The notes under the pieces were generated by a model. That model made no database searches, had not been told where the DNA came from, and saw only the letters and a list, made by a program, of their open reading frames with translations. The position numbers and the translations under genes are program-made. Below are positions 1 to 7,680 of a DNA stretch of 15,192 nt, piece after piece. Source of the stretch: JAAYGD01 sp964428195. Its GTDB lineage: Bacteria > Bacillota_I > Bacilli_A > RF39 > UBA660. Positions within the stretch are counted from its first letter, which is position 1. Every line of letters begins with the position of its first letter. The stretch is from assembly GCA_964428195.1 (NCBI GenBank), contig CAYRXC010000020.1:1-15192 (forward strand), written 5' to 3'.

Positions 1-19
1 GCTCCAATAATAATTAAGT

Positions 20-49
20 TGCTAACCCTAGTGGTTGGCATTTTTTTTT
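20..49 (+). terminator. Rho-independent terminator of an unseen plus-strand gene
   Basis: An 8-bp stem (20-27 with 33-40, all paired, one G-U wobble) closes a 5-base loop and is followed directly by nine T residues on the plus strand. This is the form of an intrinsic terminator for a gene reading rightward into the window from the left. That gene itself is not visible. Confidence 0.75.
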
Positions 50-93
50 ATATAAGTTGGCACACTCTTTCAAATATGAAAATGAACGAATAG

Positions 94-130
94 AAAAAAA
101 TCATTTATGAGATGGATATCTCTAATGATT
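94..130 (-). terminator. Rho-independent terminator after the metallopeptidase-VWA gene
   Basis: Read on the minus strand, 124-130 pairs with 99-105 (7 bp) and 118-122 pairs with 109-113 (5 bp), with a small asymmetric internal loop and a 4-base apical loop. A U-run follows from the A-tract at 94-100. The stop codon of the gene at 122-1363 lies inside the hairpin, so this probably ends that two-gene transcript. It faces the plus-strand terminator at 20-49. Confidence 0.65.
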
Positions 131-1363
131 TCTATTACTTTTCAATAATTTTTTACTTTGAATTTGTGATCGATATATTTCATTAATATCAACAAAAATA
201 TAATTAATGTTTTTCACATTATCAATACTAAATTCAAATTGTTTACCAACTCTTGGATTGATAAAGTGATGTTCATAATCCCCAATAATAATCCATAAAA
301 TACCGGGACAATGTTCAGGAAAATTTCCATACCCATCTGTTATAATAATCTTATTGTCAACATTTTTTGAAAAACTATTAACCATTATGGAAAAATCAGT
401 TCCACAACGACCCTCGATTTTCAGTCTATCTATATCATCTTCAGTTTTTATTTGATTCCAACCATAAAACACTTGATCACAAAATCCAACTTTTATACAA
501 CTGCACAATAACATGTTTTTACATTCGCGTAGAACCGCTTTAATCAAATTAATACTCATTGATCCACTACTATCGATTACTATTTCGCTATCTGAAACGT
601 CTTCAATTGATTTAGTTTCTTTTTTTATAATACCATCCATTTGAATTTCAAAATAAGATGAAGAATCTTGTGGAGTATAAATACTTGATTCAAATAAATC
701 TTGCCATCTCAGTAGTGGAGAGGATCTTCCAACTGGAGCACTAGTAATCTCTTCTCCCTTTCCAAATATTTGACTCTTAGATTTATTGAATATACTTTCT
801 AGTTCACATTTATAATCTTCAAATAAATCTTGCTGTAATTTTTCATTATCTTCTAACAAATCAACAATGTTTTCAGAATATGAGCTTCTAATCATTTGCT
901 GTAACATTTCTGAAAGCTCACTTAAATCCATATGAAAAGTGTTTTCGCCCATCCACTGCTTTATAATTTTTAATTTTGGTAAATATTTCATATATAATTC
1001 ATCAACCGAATAATCAAGAGCATCTTCAATATTTACTAATCCTTCTGGCATAATCAATCCATTATGAACTAACAATTGATTAATAATTCCATCCTCTACA
1101 TAATTTAATAAATCTGGATCTTTCCCTTCATTTCTAAATAAATGGCTTAACACAATATGAAAAATTTCGTGTAATATTATGAACATTTTCTCATCATCAT
1201 TATAATTTTTTAAAAATTCATCTTTATAATAAATTCTTTTCCCATCAGTAAAGGCGGGGGCATTAACATTTTCACTTGTGTGTCTAAACTCTAAATTAAC
1301 AATAACATTTCCAAATAAAGGATATTTAAAAAGAATTTCTTTGATTATATTATTCAATTGCAT
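122..1363 (-). CDS. Metallopeptidase-like plus VWA-like domain protein (DUF2201 type)
   Basis: 413 residues. Seen: a HEIFH zinc-peptidase motif (H65, E66, H69) in a hydrophobic helix near the N-terminus, a middle region of about 80-200 without clear motifs, and a C-terminal von Willebrand A-like fold with the MIDAS-type motif DSSGSMS (D264, S266, S268), a GTD at 321-323 and TDG at 342-344. No signal peptide or membrane segment, so it is probably cytoplasmic. This order matches the family with a DUF2201 N-terminal putative metallopeptidase and a VWA-like C-terminus, which is typically encoded beside MoxR AAA+ ATPases. The start overlaps the end of the ATPase gene by 14 bases and has only a weak ribosome binding site, suggesting translational coupling. 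By analogy with MoxR-VWA pairs it may act as a remodelling or metal-insertion adaptor. Whether peptidase activity is real, and the substrate, are unknown. Confidence 0.85.
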   Translation of the reverse strand: MQLNNIIKEILFKYPLFGNVIVNLEFRHTSENVNAPAFTDGKRIYYKDEFLKNYNDDEKMFIILHEIFHIVLSHLFRNEGKDPDLLNYVEDGIINQLLVHNGLIMPEGLVNIEDALDYSVDELYMKYLPKLKIIKQWMGENTFHMDLSELSEMLQQMIRSSYSENIVDLLEDNEKLQQDLFEDYKCELESIFNKSKSQIFGKGEEITSAPVGRSSPLLRWQDLFESSIYTPQDSSSYFEIQMDGIIKKETKSIEDVSDSEIVIDSSGSMSINLIKAVLRECKNMLLCSCIKVGFCDQVFYGWNQIKTEDDIDRLKIEGRCGTDFSIMVNSFSKNVDNKIIITDGYGNFPEHCPGILWIIIGDYEHHFINPRVGKQFEFSIDNVKNINYIFVDINEIYRSQIQSKKLLKSNRNH

Positions 1364-3188
1364 CTGGTACCAACTTTTTTACGTAAGAAGGATGTTTTTC
1401 TTTATATAGTTTCAGTATTCTTTGATCATAGCTTTTAGACCATTCATAATCAAACACAGCTAAAAATTCTTTTCCAAAGTTTTCTACAAAACTTCTTATT
1501 TTTTCAAAATGTTCATCATCAACAGTACTCAAACACAAAGCAGTAAACCATTTTATAGATGGATCTGTAGGAATTTGTTCCTTAGTACATCTATCATTTA
1601 TAATATCATCAATAGTAACTAATTGTAGCTTACAAAATTTAATAAAATCTTGAGTCATTTCCTCACCAATAAATGCACGAAGAACATTGGGATTATTACA
1701 TTGATACAAGGCTTTTGAAGCCATAGTCCATTTTCTTGGATCGCTGTTTGGTTTTATTCCATCATAAGGAGTTCTTAAAACTTTATCACCATTGATTGTT
1801 ATATAATCAATAATTGAGGGATGTATTTTTTTATTATCTTCTTGCTCCACATATTCTAAAACTCGACCTTCCTGTTTTCTTTTTAACGCCCATTTTAACC
1901 AATCGTTTGAATCAGTATCGAAATAAACATGAGCAAATCTACCAAATAGTGGTTCACTTAAACCACATGATGAACGCGATTCACTTGCTTCGTTACCCGC
2001 TCCGCAAACAACAGCGTTTTTTGGCAAATGTAATCTAAATCCGCTATTAGTAAGAGTCTTATTAAGTGCAACCTCAAACGCTACTTTCTGAACATCACTT
2101 TTTGCATTTGGTAATTCCTCAAAAAATAATATGTGAATCAATTCGGGATGTTCTTCACATTTTTTACAAAGATTTTTATACCAGTATGGTTCATAAAGAA
2201 ATAGTTCTTTAGAATTAAAATCCTTAGCAATAATTCCAGTAAAACCATCTGAACTAGTACAGCCAAAATCAATCAATTCTAAATCCTTGTCTAAAGATAT
2301 CATTCTTTCTGTTTTTCCAGTTCCAGTTTTTCCATGTAAAAATACCGCTATGTTACTTTTAATACAGACTTCTACGATTTCTTCTTCTGATAAACTACTA
2401 AAGTCAAAACCATATCTATTGCTTTCAATTTCTTCTTTTTCAAATGCAGAAGAAGGCTTTTTATGTTCTAATTCATCATTAATGCTCTTAAGAAAACCAT
2501 TATTCAAATATCTATTCAATTGACTATCAGAAAATTGAATATTACTATTATCAAAAGGTGAAGAAAGAACGCAAGGATAAGAATAGATAATGTTTTTATC
2601 AAAAACAAAAGGCACTTCTTCAACTTTAACATATATAATTTGATCTTTATTTGCAAATGTTCCATCTGATAACATTATTTTCCCAGCTTTATTTTGTATT
2701 TTTATAAATCTTATTCCTAATACTTCAAATTCTTCAAATAATTCATTATTTATATCATATTGTTTTCCTGTTTTAAACAATAATTTACTACGAGTTTGAA
2801 ACATTTTATCTATAGTTTTACCAACCATACCATTTATAGCTGTTTGCGGGAATTCTAAAACCATGTCATCAACTTGTGAATCTTTAAAATCTTCAATATC
2901 ACTTAAATTGACTACAATTCTAACCCCTCTTTTTTTATCATCGATATTCATACCATTTATGCATCCAGCTCTATTGATAGATTTTCTTGATCTCTGTTTT
3001 GGTTTGTTTTGAGATGGTAAACCATCAAACCAATACTCTCCAGTTCCTGTTGTTTCATCAAATGTATTACTTGTAATTCTTGCAAGATCAGAATATGTAC
3101 ACTCTAATCCTATGTTTTTTATAGTATCTAGTGCAAAATCACCACAAAGTTGTTCTTCGGTAAAAATGCCTATTTTTGTTATTTTCAT
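1350..3188 (-). CDS. MoxR-type AAA+ ATPase with an unusual N-terminal region
   Basis: 612 residues. An in-frame ATG lies 54 bases upstream, but the ATG at 3188 is preceded by GGGGGA at 6-base spacing, so it is preferred. Residues 280-430 carry the AAA+ core: Walker A GKTGTGKT (286-293), Walker B-like ILFFEELP (353-360, with Glu where the first acidic residue is usually Asp), a sensor-1-like Asn (N399) and an FGRF arginine (R417). This fits MoxR-like ATPases. Residues 1-250 are not a normal part of MoxR. They contain a Gly- and Trp-bearing segment (48-60), a Gly-Val-Arg strand near 88-92, and a strand-rich stretch at 150-235 (VLGIRFIKI, then IYVKVEEVPFVFD). This resembles by eye a loosely defined domain of the DUF6273 kind, a weak call. 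It is first in a two-gene unit with the metallopeptidase-VWA protein, its likely partner. Confidence 0.82.
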   Translation of the reverse strand: MKITKIGIFTEEQLCGDFALDTIKNIGLECTYSDLARITSNTFDETTGTGEYWFDGLPSQNKPKQRSRKSINRAGCINGMNIDDKKRGVRIVVNLSDIEDFKDSQVDDMVLEFPQTAINGMVGKTIDKMFQTRSKLLFKTGKQYDINNELFEEFEVLGIRFIKIQNKAGKIMLSDGTFANKDQIIYVKVEEVPFVFDKNIIYSYPCVLSSPFDNSNIQFSDSQLNRYLNNGFLKSINDELEHKKPSSAFEKEEIESNRYGFDFSSLSEEEIVEVCIKSNIAVFLHGKTGTGKTERMISLDKDLELIDFGCTSSDGFTGIIAKDFNSKELFLYEPYWYKNLCKKCEEHPELIHILFFEELPNAKSDVQKVAFEVALNKTLTNSGFRLHLPKNAVVCGAGNEASESRSSCGLSEPLFGRFAHVYFDTDSNDWLKWALKRKQEGRVLEYVEQEDNKKIHPSIIDYITINGDKVLRTPYDGIKPNSDPRKWTMASKALYQCNNPNVLRAFIGEEMTQDFIKFCKLQLVTIDDIINDRCTKEQIPTDPSIKWFTALCLSTVDDEHFEKIRSFVENFGKEFLAVFDYEWSKSYDQRILKLYKEKHPSYVKKLVPDAIE

Positions 3189-3213
3189 ATTAATCCCCCA
3201 TAAATTGTCAATT

Positions 3214-3242
3214 ATGCTATCATAAATGCGTTTTTTTTTCAA
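3214..3242 (-). promoter_or_regulatory. Candidate promoter of the ATPase/VWA unit
   Basis: On the minus strand, TTGAAA (3242-3237) is followed after 17 bases by TAGCAT (3219-3214). That is 5 of 6 and 4 of 6 matches to the sigma-A consensus. The predicted start near 3207 lies just ahead of the GGGGGA ribosome binding site (3199-3194). The -10 element is weak and in AT-rich DNA such matches are common. Confidence 0.35.
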
Positions 3243-3270
3243 CTTAATACACTTTCATTAATTAAATTAT

Positions 3271-3299
3271 AAAAATCAATTCATATAGAATTGATTTTT
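3271..3299 (-). terminator. Terminator at the end of the NAD operon
   Basis: A perfect 12-bp inverted repeat (3271-3282 with 3288-3299) closes a 5-base loop. The outer pairs are A-T, so the structure gives a U-rich 3' side on either strand. It lies just downstream of the nrtR stop codon and ahead of the ATPase promoter, so it most likely ends the ten-gene NAD transcript and separates it from the ATPase/VWA unit. Confidence 0.75.
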
Positions 3300-3334
3300 T
3301 TATTTATTTAAAAGATTTTTAAAAAAAATATTGA

Positions 3335-4150
3335 TTAATGCTTATATTTAAATAATACAGAAGGTCTATGTCCTCCACCAGTTTTAATTTTATCTGTTGC
3401 TTTAACTTTATTTGCAATTATTCTTCTAAAAGCTGGATCTAATAATTTCCTTCCAAGTATTATTTCGTATACTTGTTGCAATTCTCCCAATGTGAAGAAT
3501 TCTGGCATCATATTAAAAACTATGTCTGTATATTCTAATTTGTTTTTTAATCTTGATATTCCTGATGCAATTACAATAGAGTGATCAAATGCAATATTAT
3601 TATTGCCTTCTTCAATATACTTGTATCTATCAGTTGTTTTTTCATAAAGTATTTTTTTTATTTTTAAATCAATTATTTCCTCTCCGTTATCAAGCTTAAT
3701 AAAAATATTGTTCTTATTTTCAGTATAGTTTATATTAAACCACGAAGCATTACTTGCAAGTTTTCCATTTAACTTTGTCTTGTCAATGAGAGCCATATAC
3801 GACGTACTAACTATTCTCATTCTAGGATCGCGATTTACTTCTCCAAAAGTATATAATTGTTCTAAATATAAATCTTTTAATTTCGTTTCATTTTCTAAAA
3901 TTCTTTTTGGAGCATCATCCAAGTTCTCATCTATTTTTATAAATCCCCCAGGTAAGCACCATTTATCTTTAAATGGATAATCATCCCTTTTTACTAATAA
4001 TACAGAAAAATACTTTTCATTAAGTTTTCTATAACTTTCTTTCTCTCCATTTGAAACACTAAATATAAGTATATCTGCAGTCATTGATAGTTTTTCATAT
4101 CTATTTGAATCATAAGCTTTTAGAAATTCTTCTTCATTTTTATAATTCAT
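3335..4150 (-). CDS. nrtR: NrtR-type transcriptional regulator of NAD metabolism
   Basis: 271 residues. The N-terminal two thirds form a Nudix fold (LLVKRDDYPF..WCLPGGF at 51-70). The Nudix box at 69-91 is degenerate: G69, E75, R83, L85 and E88 remain, but the usual Glu 84 is Ile, Glu 87 is Asn and Gly 90 is Lys, so hydrolysis is unlikely. The C-terminus (about 213-271) is the NrtR winged helix, seen in FTLGELQQVYEIILGRKL, FRR and GGGHRPS. NrtR proteins are repressors whose Nudix domain binds ADP-ribose or related NAD metabolites instead of cutting them. It is the last gene of the NAD operon, one base after the methyltransferase-like gene's stop, with AAGGGG at good spacing. It is therefore probably autoregulated. 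Its likely target is the promoter at 12348-12376. Identification is firm; effector and operator are inferred. Confidence 0.93.
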   Translation of the reverse strand: MNYKNEEEFLKAYDSNRYEKLSMTADILIFSVSNGEKESYRKLNEKYFSVLLVKRDDYPFKDKWCLPGGFIKIDENLDDAPKRILENETKLKDLYLEQLYTFGEVNRDPRMRIVSTSYMALIDKTKLNGKLASNASWFNINYTENKNNIFIKLDNGEEIIDLKIKKILYEKTTDRYKYIEEGNNNIAFDHSIVIASGISRLKNKLEYTDIVFNMMPEFFTLGELQQVYEIILGRKLLDPAFRRIIANKVKATDKIKTGGGHRPSVLFKYKH

Positions 4151-4151
4151 A

Positions 4152-6143
4152 TTAACCCCTTTCTATTACTATTATACAAGTACTATTTGGCAGTTTTACT
4201 ATCTTCATATTTTCATCGTATATTGTGATTTTATTTAATAAATTCTCTTCATACCCACTTTGAAGGAAAGCTTTAAATTCAATGATTTTGGAATTTTGTA
4301 AATTATCTTCAATTAAATCAATATACTCAGAAGGTGTTAGGTATCCAAATTGTTCTTGTACTTCCAATGAGTATGAATTCTCTCCCCAAGTATAAGTATA
4401 CAAAAATTCCATAGCATCATTTACATACATTTTTACTTTGTTTTCATCTACTCTTTCATATGATATATTTCTACCTTTAAAATCTATGCAATAATTATCT
4501 AAAATATCGATATCACTTTTATTTTTAAACTCGATAACTCGATATTGATCTGTGGGTTCGGTTTTTATTCCATCTCTTATTATTATTCTTCCACCCTTTG
4601 GGATAATATTATATGCTGACTTAAGAGTTTTAATTACTGTATCGATATTGAATTTTTCTCCATTATATTCAATATATGAGAAAAGTTCATGTATTATCGA
4701 AGAATAGATAATTGTATCGATGCTTCCTTTATTGAAATACTTTTCTAAATATAGCGCATCTCCCTCTATAATTCCCCATTTTCTTTGTTCAACTGCTTTT
4801 CTCTTATTTAGTGCTTCTATAACATTTTTTGATATATCTATTCCGATTACATTTAAAGTATTATTCGATTCCTCAATTAAATCGAGCAATATCCCTCCGC
4901 CTGGGCCAACATCTAATACATTTTTTCCTACAATATAATCTAATAATATTTTTTTGTTATTAAATGATGCATTCATAACATTTAAGTAATTTATTTCATT
5001 ATAAAATCTATCATACTTATCCCTTCTAAATCCAAATAAGTCATATAGAATATATACTGCTTTGTTATATAAAGAATTACTTGTGTATGCAACCTCACAA
5101 AATTCAATTAGTTTTGAAGCTTGGATAGAAAATACAAAGTTAAATAAGAAAGTATTATTTTTATTAGTAATGTCAAATCTGATATGAGGATTAGTCTTAA
5201 TGTTACTATTTATTATATCTTCAAAGCTTAACTCTCCAAGCATATTTTCTATTATTCTTTTTTTATAAATATTTACTATCTTTTTTTCCTTATAATCAAA
5301 ATATATGTTTTTCATTAGTTTTTCAAAAGAAATGTGCCCTACTTCCTTAACATTTGCTGAAATATACAATAGTATTTTAGTTTTTTCTATTATACTAAAA
5401 TCCTTTAATGCTCCTTCATAATACCAAAGCTCTAAATTATTAAAAACTTTTAAGAGAGCGTCCTTAATGTATGATTTATCTATAATTTGGATTTCTTCAT
5501 CTGTTGCTCTTTTATTCAATCTTTTGAATCTTTTCATTACGTCTATTTTCTCTTCAAAATCATTATTAATTATTTTTTCAATCGAAGATAGTATTTCATC
5601 TTTGATAGATTCATATAATTTATCTGACACCGGTCTAATAACACATTCATTTAATACAATCAAGACTTCTTTAAGCAAATCTTTAGCAATCAAATTTCTT
5701 TCTATTAATAAATATAAATCTTTATTTATGCTTAGATTGACTTCTCCCCTTATATATTGACCAATTAAACCATGTGTTTTTATTAATACTCTTACAACTT
5801 CATCATAATCTTTATTTTCTAAGCAATATATTTGAGAAGATCCAATATTATGGACATTCATATCAAAACCATTTTTTATCCATTTTTTTCTATCAGCTTT
5901 TGACCCAGTCTTTGCAACTTCAGTCCATTTTAAAGTTTCGGCAACATAATAATACACTTTTCCAGTGGGTTTTATTTTTTCCAATACCTCAAAAGAATCA
6001 ACAACATAATTATATACTAAACTACTAGATAGTTCAGACAATGACTTAATTCTTTCATAATTATAATTCTTTTCTCTAGTGTTAACTAAGAAACCAATCC
6101 AGTTTAAATCAATCTTATTTTTTAAAGCTTCAAGTTCTTTCAT
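4152..6143 (-). CDS. SAM-dependent methyltransferase-like protein with a large unknown N-terminal region
   Basis: 663 residues. The C-terminal part (about 400-540) has a class I methyltransferase core: motif I NVLDVGPGGG (408-417), the acidic residue ending the next strand in VIGIDIS (D436), GDALYL with D462, a DTIIYSSIIHEL strand and helix (476-487), and PKGGRIIIRDG (515-525). Residues 1-395 and the last about 110 match nothing I can name. The N-terminal part is mostly charged helix, with Trp-rich WTEVAK and RKKWIKNGFDM segments (73-95) and THGLIGQYIRGE (123-134). No signal peptide or membrane segment. It lies between pncC (12-base gap) and nrtR (1-base gap), so it is expressed with the NAD genes. 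Its substrate cannot be told from sequence: a pyridine compound, a nucleotide, RNA or protein are all possible. The methyltransferase fold is well supported; a role in NAD metabolism rests only on position. Confidence 0.8.
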   Translation of the reverse strand: MKELEALKNKIDLNWIGFLVNTREKNYNYERIKSLSELSSSLVYNYVVDSFEVLEKIKPTGKVYYYVAETLKWTEVAKTGSKADRKKWIKNGFDMNVHNIGSSQIYCLENKDYDEVVRVLIKTHGLIGQYIRGEVNLSINKDLYLLIERNLIAKDLLKEVLIVLNECVIRPVSDKLYESIKDEILSSIEKIINNDFEEKIDVMKRFKRLNKRATDEEIQIIDKSYIKDALLKVFNNLELWYYEGALKDFSIIEKTKILLYISANVKEVGHISFEKLMKNIYFDYKEKKIVNIYKKRIIENMLGELSFEDIINSNIKTNPHIRFDITNKNNTFLFNFVFSIQASKLIEFCEVAYTSNSLYNKAVYILYDLFGFRRDKYDRFYNEINYLNVMNASFNNKKILLDYIVGKNVLDVGPGGGILLDLIEESNNTLNVIGIDISKNVIEALNKRKAVEQRKWGIIEGDALYLEKYFNKGSIDTIIYSSIIHELFSYIEYNGEKFNIDTVIKTLKSAYNIIPKGGRIIIRDGIKTEPTDQYRVIEFKNKSDIDILDNYCIDFKGRNISYERVDENKVKMYVNDAMEFLYTYTWGENSYSLEVQEQFGYLTPSEYIDLIEDNLQNSKIIEFKAFLQSGYEENLLNKITIYDENMKIVKLPNSTCIIVIERG

Positions 6144-6155
6144 ATTGACCTCTTT

Positions 6156-6623
6156 CTAAAATATTTTATCTTTGAATAACTCAATAATACTACTTAGAAT
6201 ATACTCTTTATTATCTTTTCTATTGTTATATTTGGCTTTTAATAATGAAGTAATATATGTATTCTTATCTCTATCATAAATGCATATAAATATATCATCA
6301 TCATTTCCAACTTCATTATTTTTATCAACTTTATTTAACTTTCCAGTTATTCCCAAACCATAATTTGAAAGGGTAAAATCAGAAATAGCTTTTGCCATTT
6401 CCTTTGCTGTTTCAATGCTGTAAACAGAATGCTTTTCTATAGTGTCCTTTGATACCCCAAACTTTATCTTATATTGATTGGAATATGCAACAATGCCAAA
6501 TTTAAAAACATCACTAGCGCCCTCTACATTTGTAATTGAATTAGCAATAAATCCCCCCGAACAAGATTCCATTGTTGAAATTGTGAGTTCATTCTTTTTT
6601 AAGAATTCAACTATTTCTTTCAT
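6156..6623 (-). CDS. pncC: Nicotinamide-nucleotide amidohydrolase (CinA C-terminal family)
   Basis: 155 residues, the normal size of a stand-alone CinA C-terminal domain. The signature MESCSGGFIANSIT (18-31), GASDVF (35-40) and VAYSNQYKIKFGV (45-57) are clear, and R135 near the C-terminal helix fits the family. PncC deamidates NMN to nicotinate mononucleotide, feeding NMN made from nicotinamide riboside or released by NAD-consuming reactions back to NadD and NadE. The usual Gly-rich loop after ITG (often VAGPGG) is replaced here by a Lys- and Asn-rich stretch with an acidic run (95-110), so activity should not be taken for granted. A TAGGAG ribosome binding site overlaps the nadR stop codon, with the ATG 7 bases after the stop. 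It is followed by the methyltransferase-like gene after 12 bases. Confidence 0.85.
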   Translation of the reverse strand: MKEIVEFLKKNELTISTMESCSGGFIANSITNVEGASDVFKFGIVAYSNQYKIKFGVSKDTIEKHSVYSIETAKEMAKAISDFTLSNYGLGITGKLNKVDKNNEVGNDDDIFICIYDRDKNTYITSLLKAKYNNRKDNKEYILSSIIELFKDKIF

Positions 6624-6630
6624 AATACTC

Positions 6631-7680
6631 CTACTTCCATATAGTATCTATATTAAACTTTTCTTTTATTATATTTTTCGATTCATTAAATCTCTCTAAG
6701 TAATTACCTTTTAAACTAATATATTTTATATTATGATTTTCTAATAATCTTTTAATTTGATTACTATATTTATTTCTATTATTATTTATTTTTTCATTTC
6801 TAGTGCCATCTTGAACAAATTCTACAGTTGGTTCTAGGAATAAAACCAAATCAAAGTCATTGATTGAAGAAATGGCATTTGCTAGTTTTTCACATTGTTG
6901 TTTTTCTTTTTTATCTTTTAATAGTAATTTTGAGTAAAAAAGAGTTGTAATTGCATCTGTATCAATAAAAAGCACCTTATTACTATTAAATACTGAATCG
7001 ATTTCCATAACTTTTTGTTTTAATAATATCTCTATTAAATCCTCTTTATTCATGAAATCTTCGCCGCCTGCTATATCGCATACATCTCTTCCCACTTCTT
7101 TAATAAAATTCGTGTTATATGCAATAGCCAAATTTTCTACTAAAGTTGTCTTTCCAGTACTCTCTCCTCCAACTACTAATACCTTTTTCACATAATATGG
7201 TCTACAAATAGGAGGTATATAATCCCAATTTTTATATACATCAAATCTTAATTCAGTAGAACTAATTGGAACTTCACTTCGATCAAAATATATTATATCA
7301 CTTTGATCTCCATATAAACTTTCAAATCTATTTGAACCTTTATAATCACTTCCACAAAATACAGCATCAATTTTTTTTCCAATTATTTTTTTTATGTCCT
7401 TTGCACCTTTTTCCCAATAATAATCAGTATTATAATCTTCCTTGCTTACCGCTTTATCTTCTAACATCTTTATTATAACATTATTTAAGTGTTTACAACT
7501 ATTATGCAACCATCTATATCTCATTTCTTTTGATGTAGATTCCCTTCCTTCGCACCAACTTATAACAACATAAAGAGTCTTGCACATAGAAGCTGCTCTT
7601 ATAACATCGTGAATATGGCCAATGTGTAAAGGATCAAATGAACCACCATACATTCCTATTTCATATATTTGATTTTTCAT
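6631..7680 (-). CDS. nadR: NadR-like bifunctional NMN adenylyltransferase / ribosylnicotinamide kinase
   Basis: 349 residues from the ATG at 7680, chosen because GGAG lies 8 bases upstream and the protein then begins close to the first beta strand; an in-frame ATG at 7716 would add 12 residues. Domain 1 (about 6-165) is a nucleotidyltransferase with GGSFDPLHIGH (12-22) and the late motif ISSTELR (139-145). Domain 2 (about 166-349) is a P-loop kinase with GGESTGKTT (171-179), FIDTDA (238-243) and DGTRN (291-295). This is the NadR architecture without the N-terminal helix-turn-helix of the enterobacterial protein, so it is an enzyme and not a DNA-binding repressor. The kinase makes NMN from nicotinamide riboside and the other domain adenylylates NMN to NAD. 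Its 5' end overlaps pnuC, the riboside transporter gene, by 20 bases, with its ribosome binding site inside pnuC. Confidence 0.9.
   Translation of the reverse strand: MKNQIYEIGMYGGSFDPLHIGHIHDVIRAASMCKTLYVVISWCEGRESTSKEMRYRWLHNSCKHLNNVIIKMLEDKAVSKEDYNTDYYWEKGAKDIKKIIGKKIDAVFCGSDYKGSNRFESLYGDQSDIIYFDRSEVPISSTELRFDVYKNWDYIPPICRPYYVKKVLVVGGESTGKTTLVENLAIAYNTNFIKEVGRDVCDIAGGEDFMNKEDLIEILLKQKVMEIDSVFNSNKVLFIDTDAITTLFYSKLLLKDKKEKQQCEKLANAISSINDFDLVLFLEPTVEFVQDGTRNEKINNNRNKYSNQIKRLLENHNIKYISLKGNYLERFNESKNIIKEKFNIDTIWK

Noticed and set aside
3231..3239. Homopolymer T run as a phase-variation tract
   Set aside because: It lies outside coding sequence and such runs are common in DNA this AT-rich. It could alter promoter geometry, but nothing in a single sequence supports switching.
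3189..3242. Longer ATPase start at 3242 (18 more residues)
   Set aside because: The extension would run through the candidate promoter and the A-tract. The ATG at 3188 has a good GGGGGA site, and the extra residues look unlike a domain.
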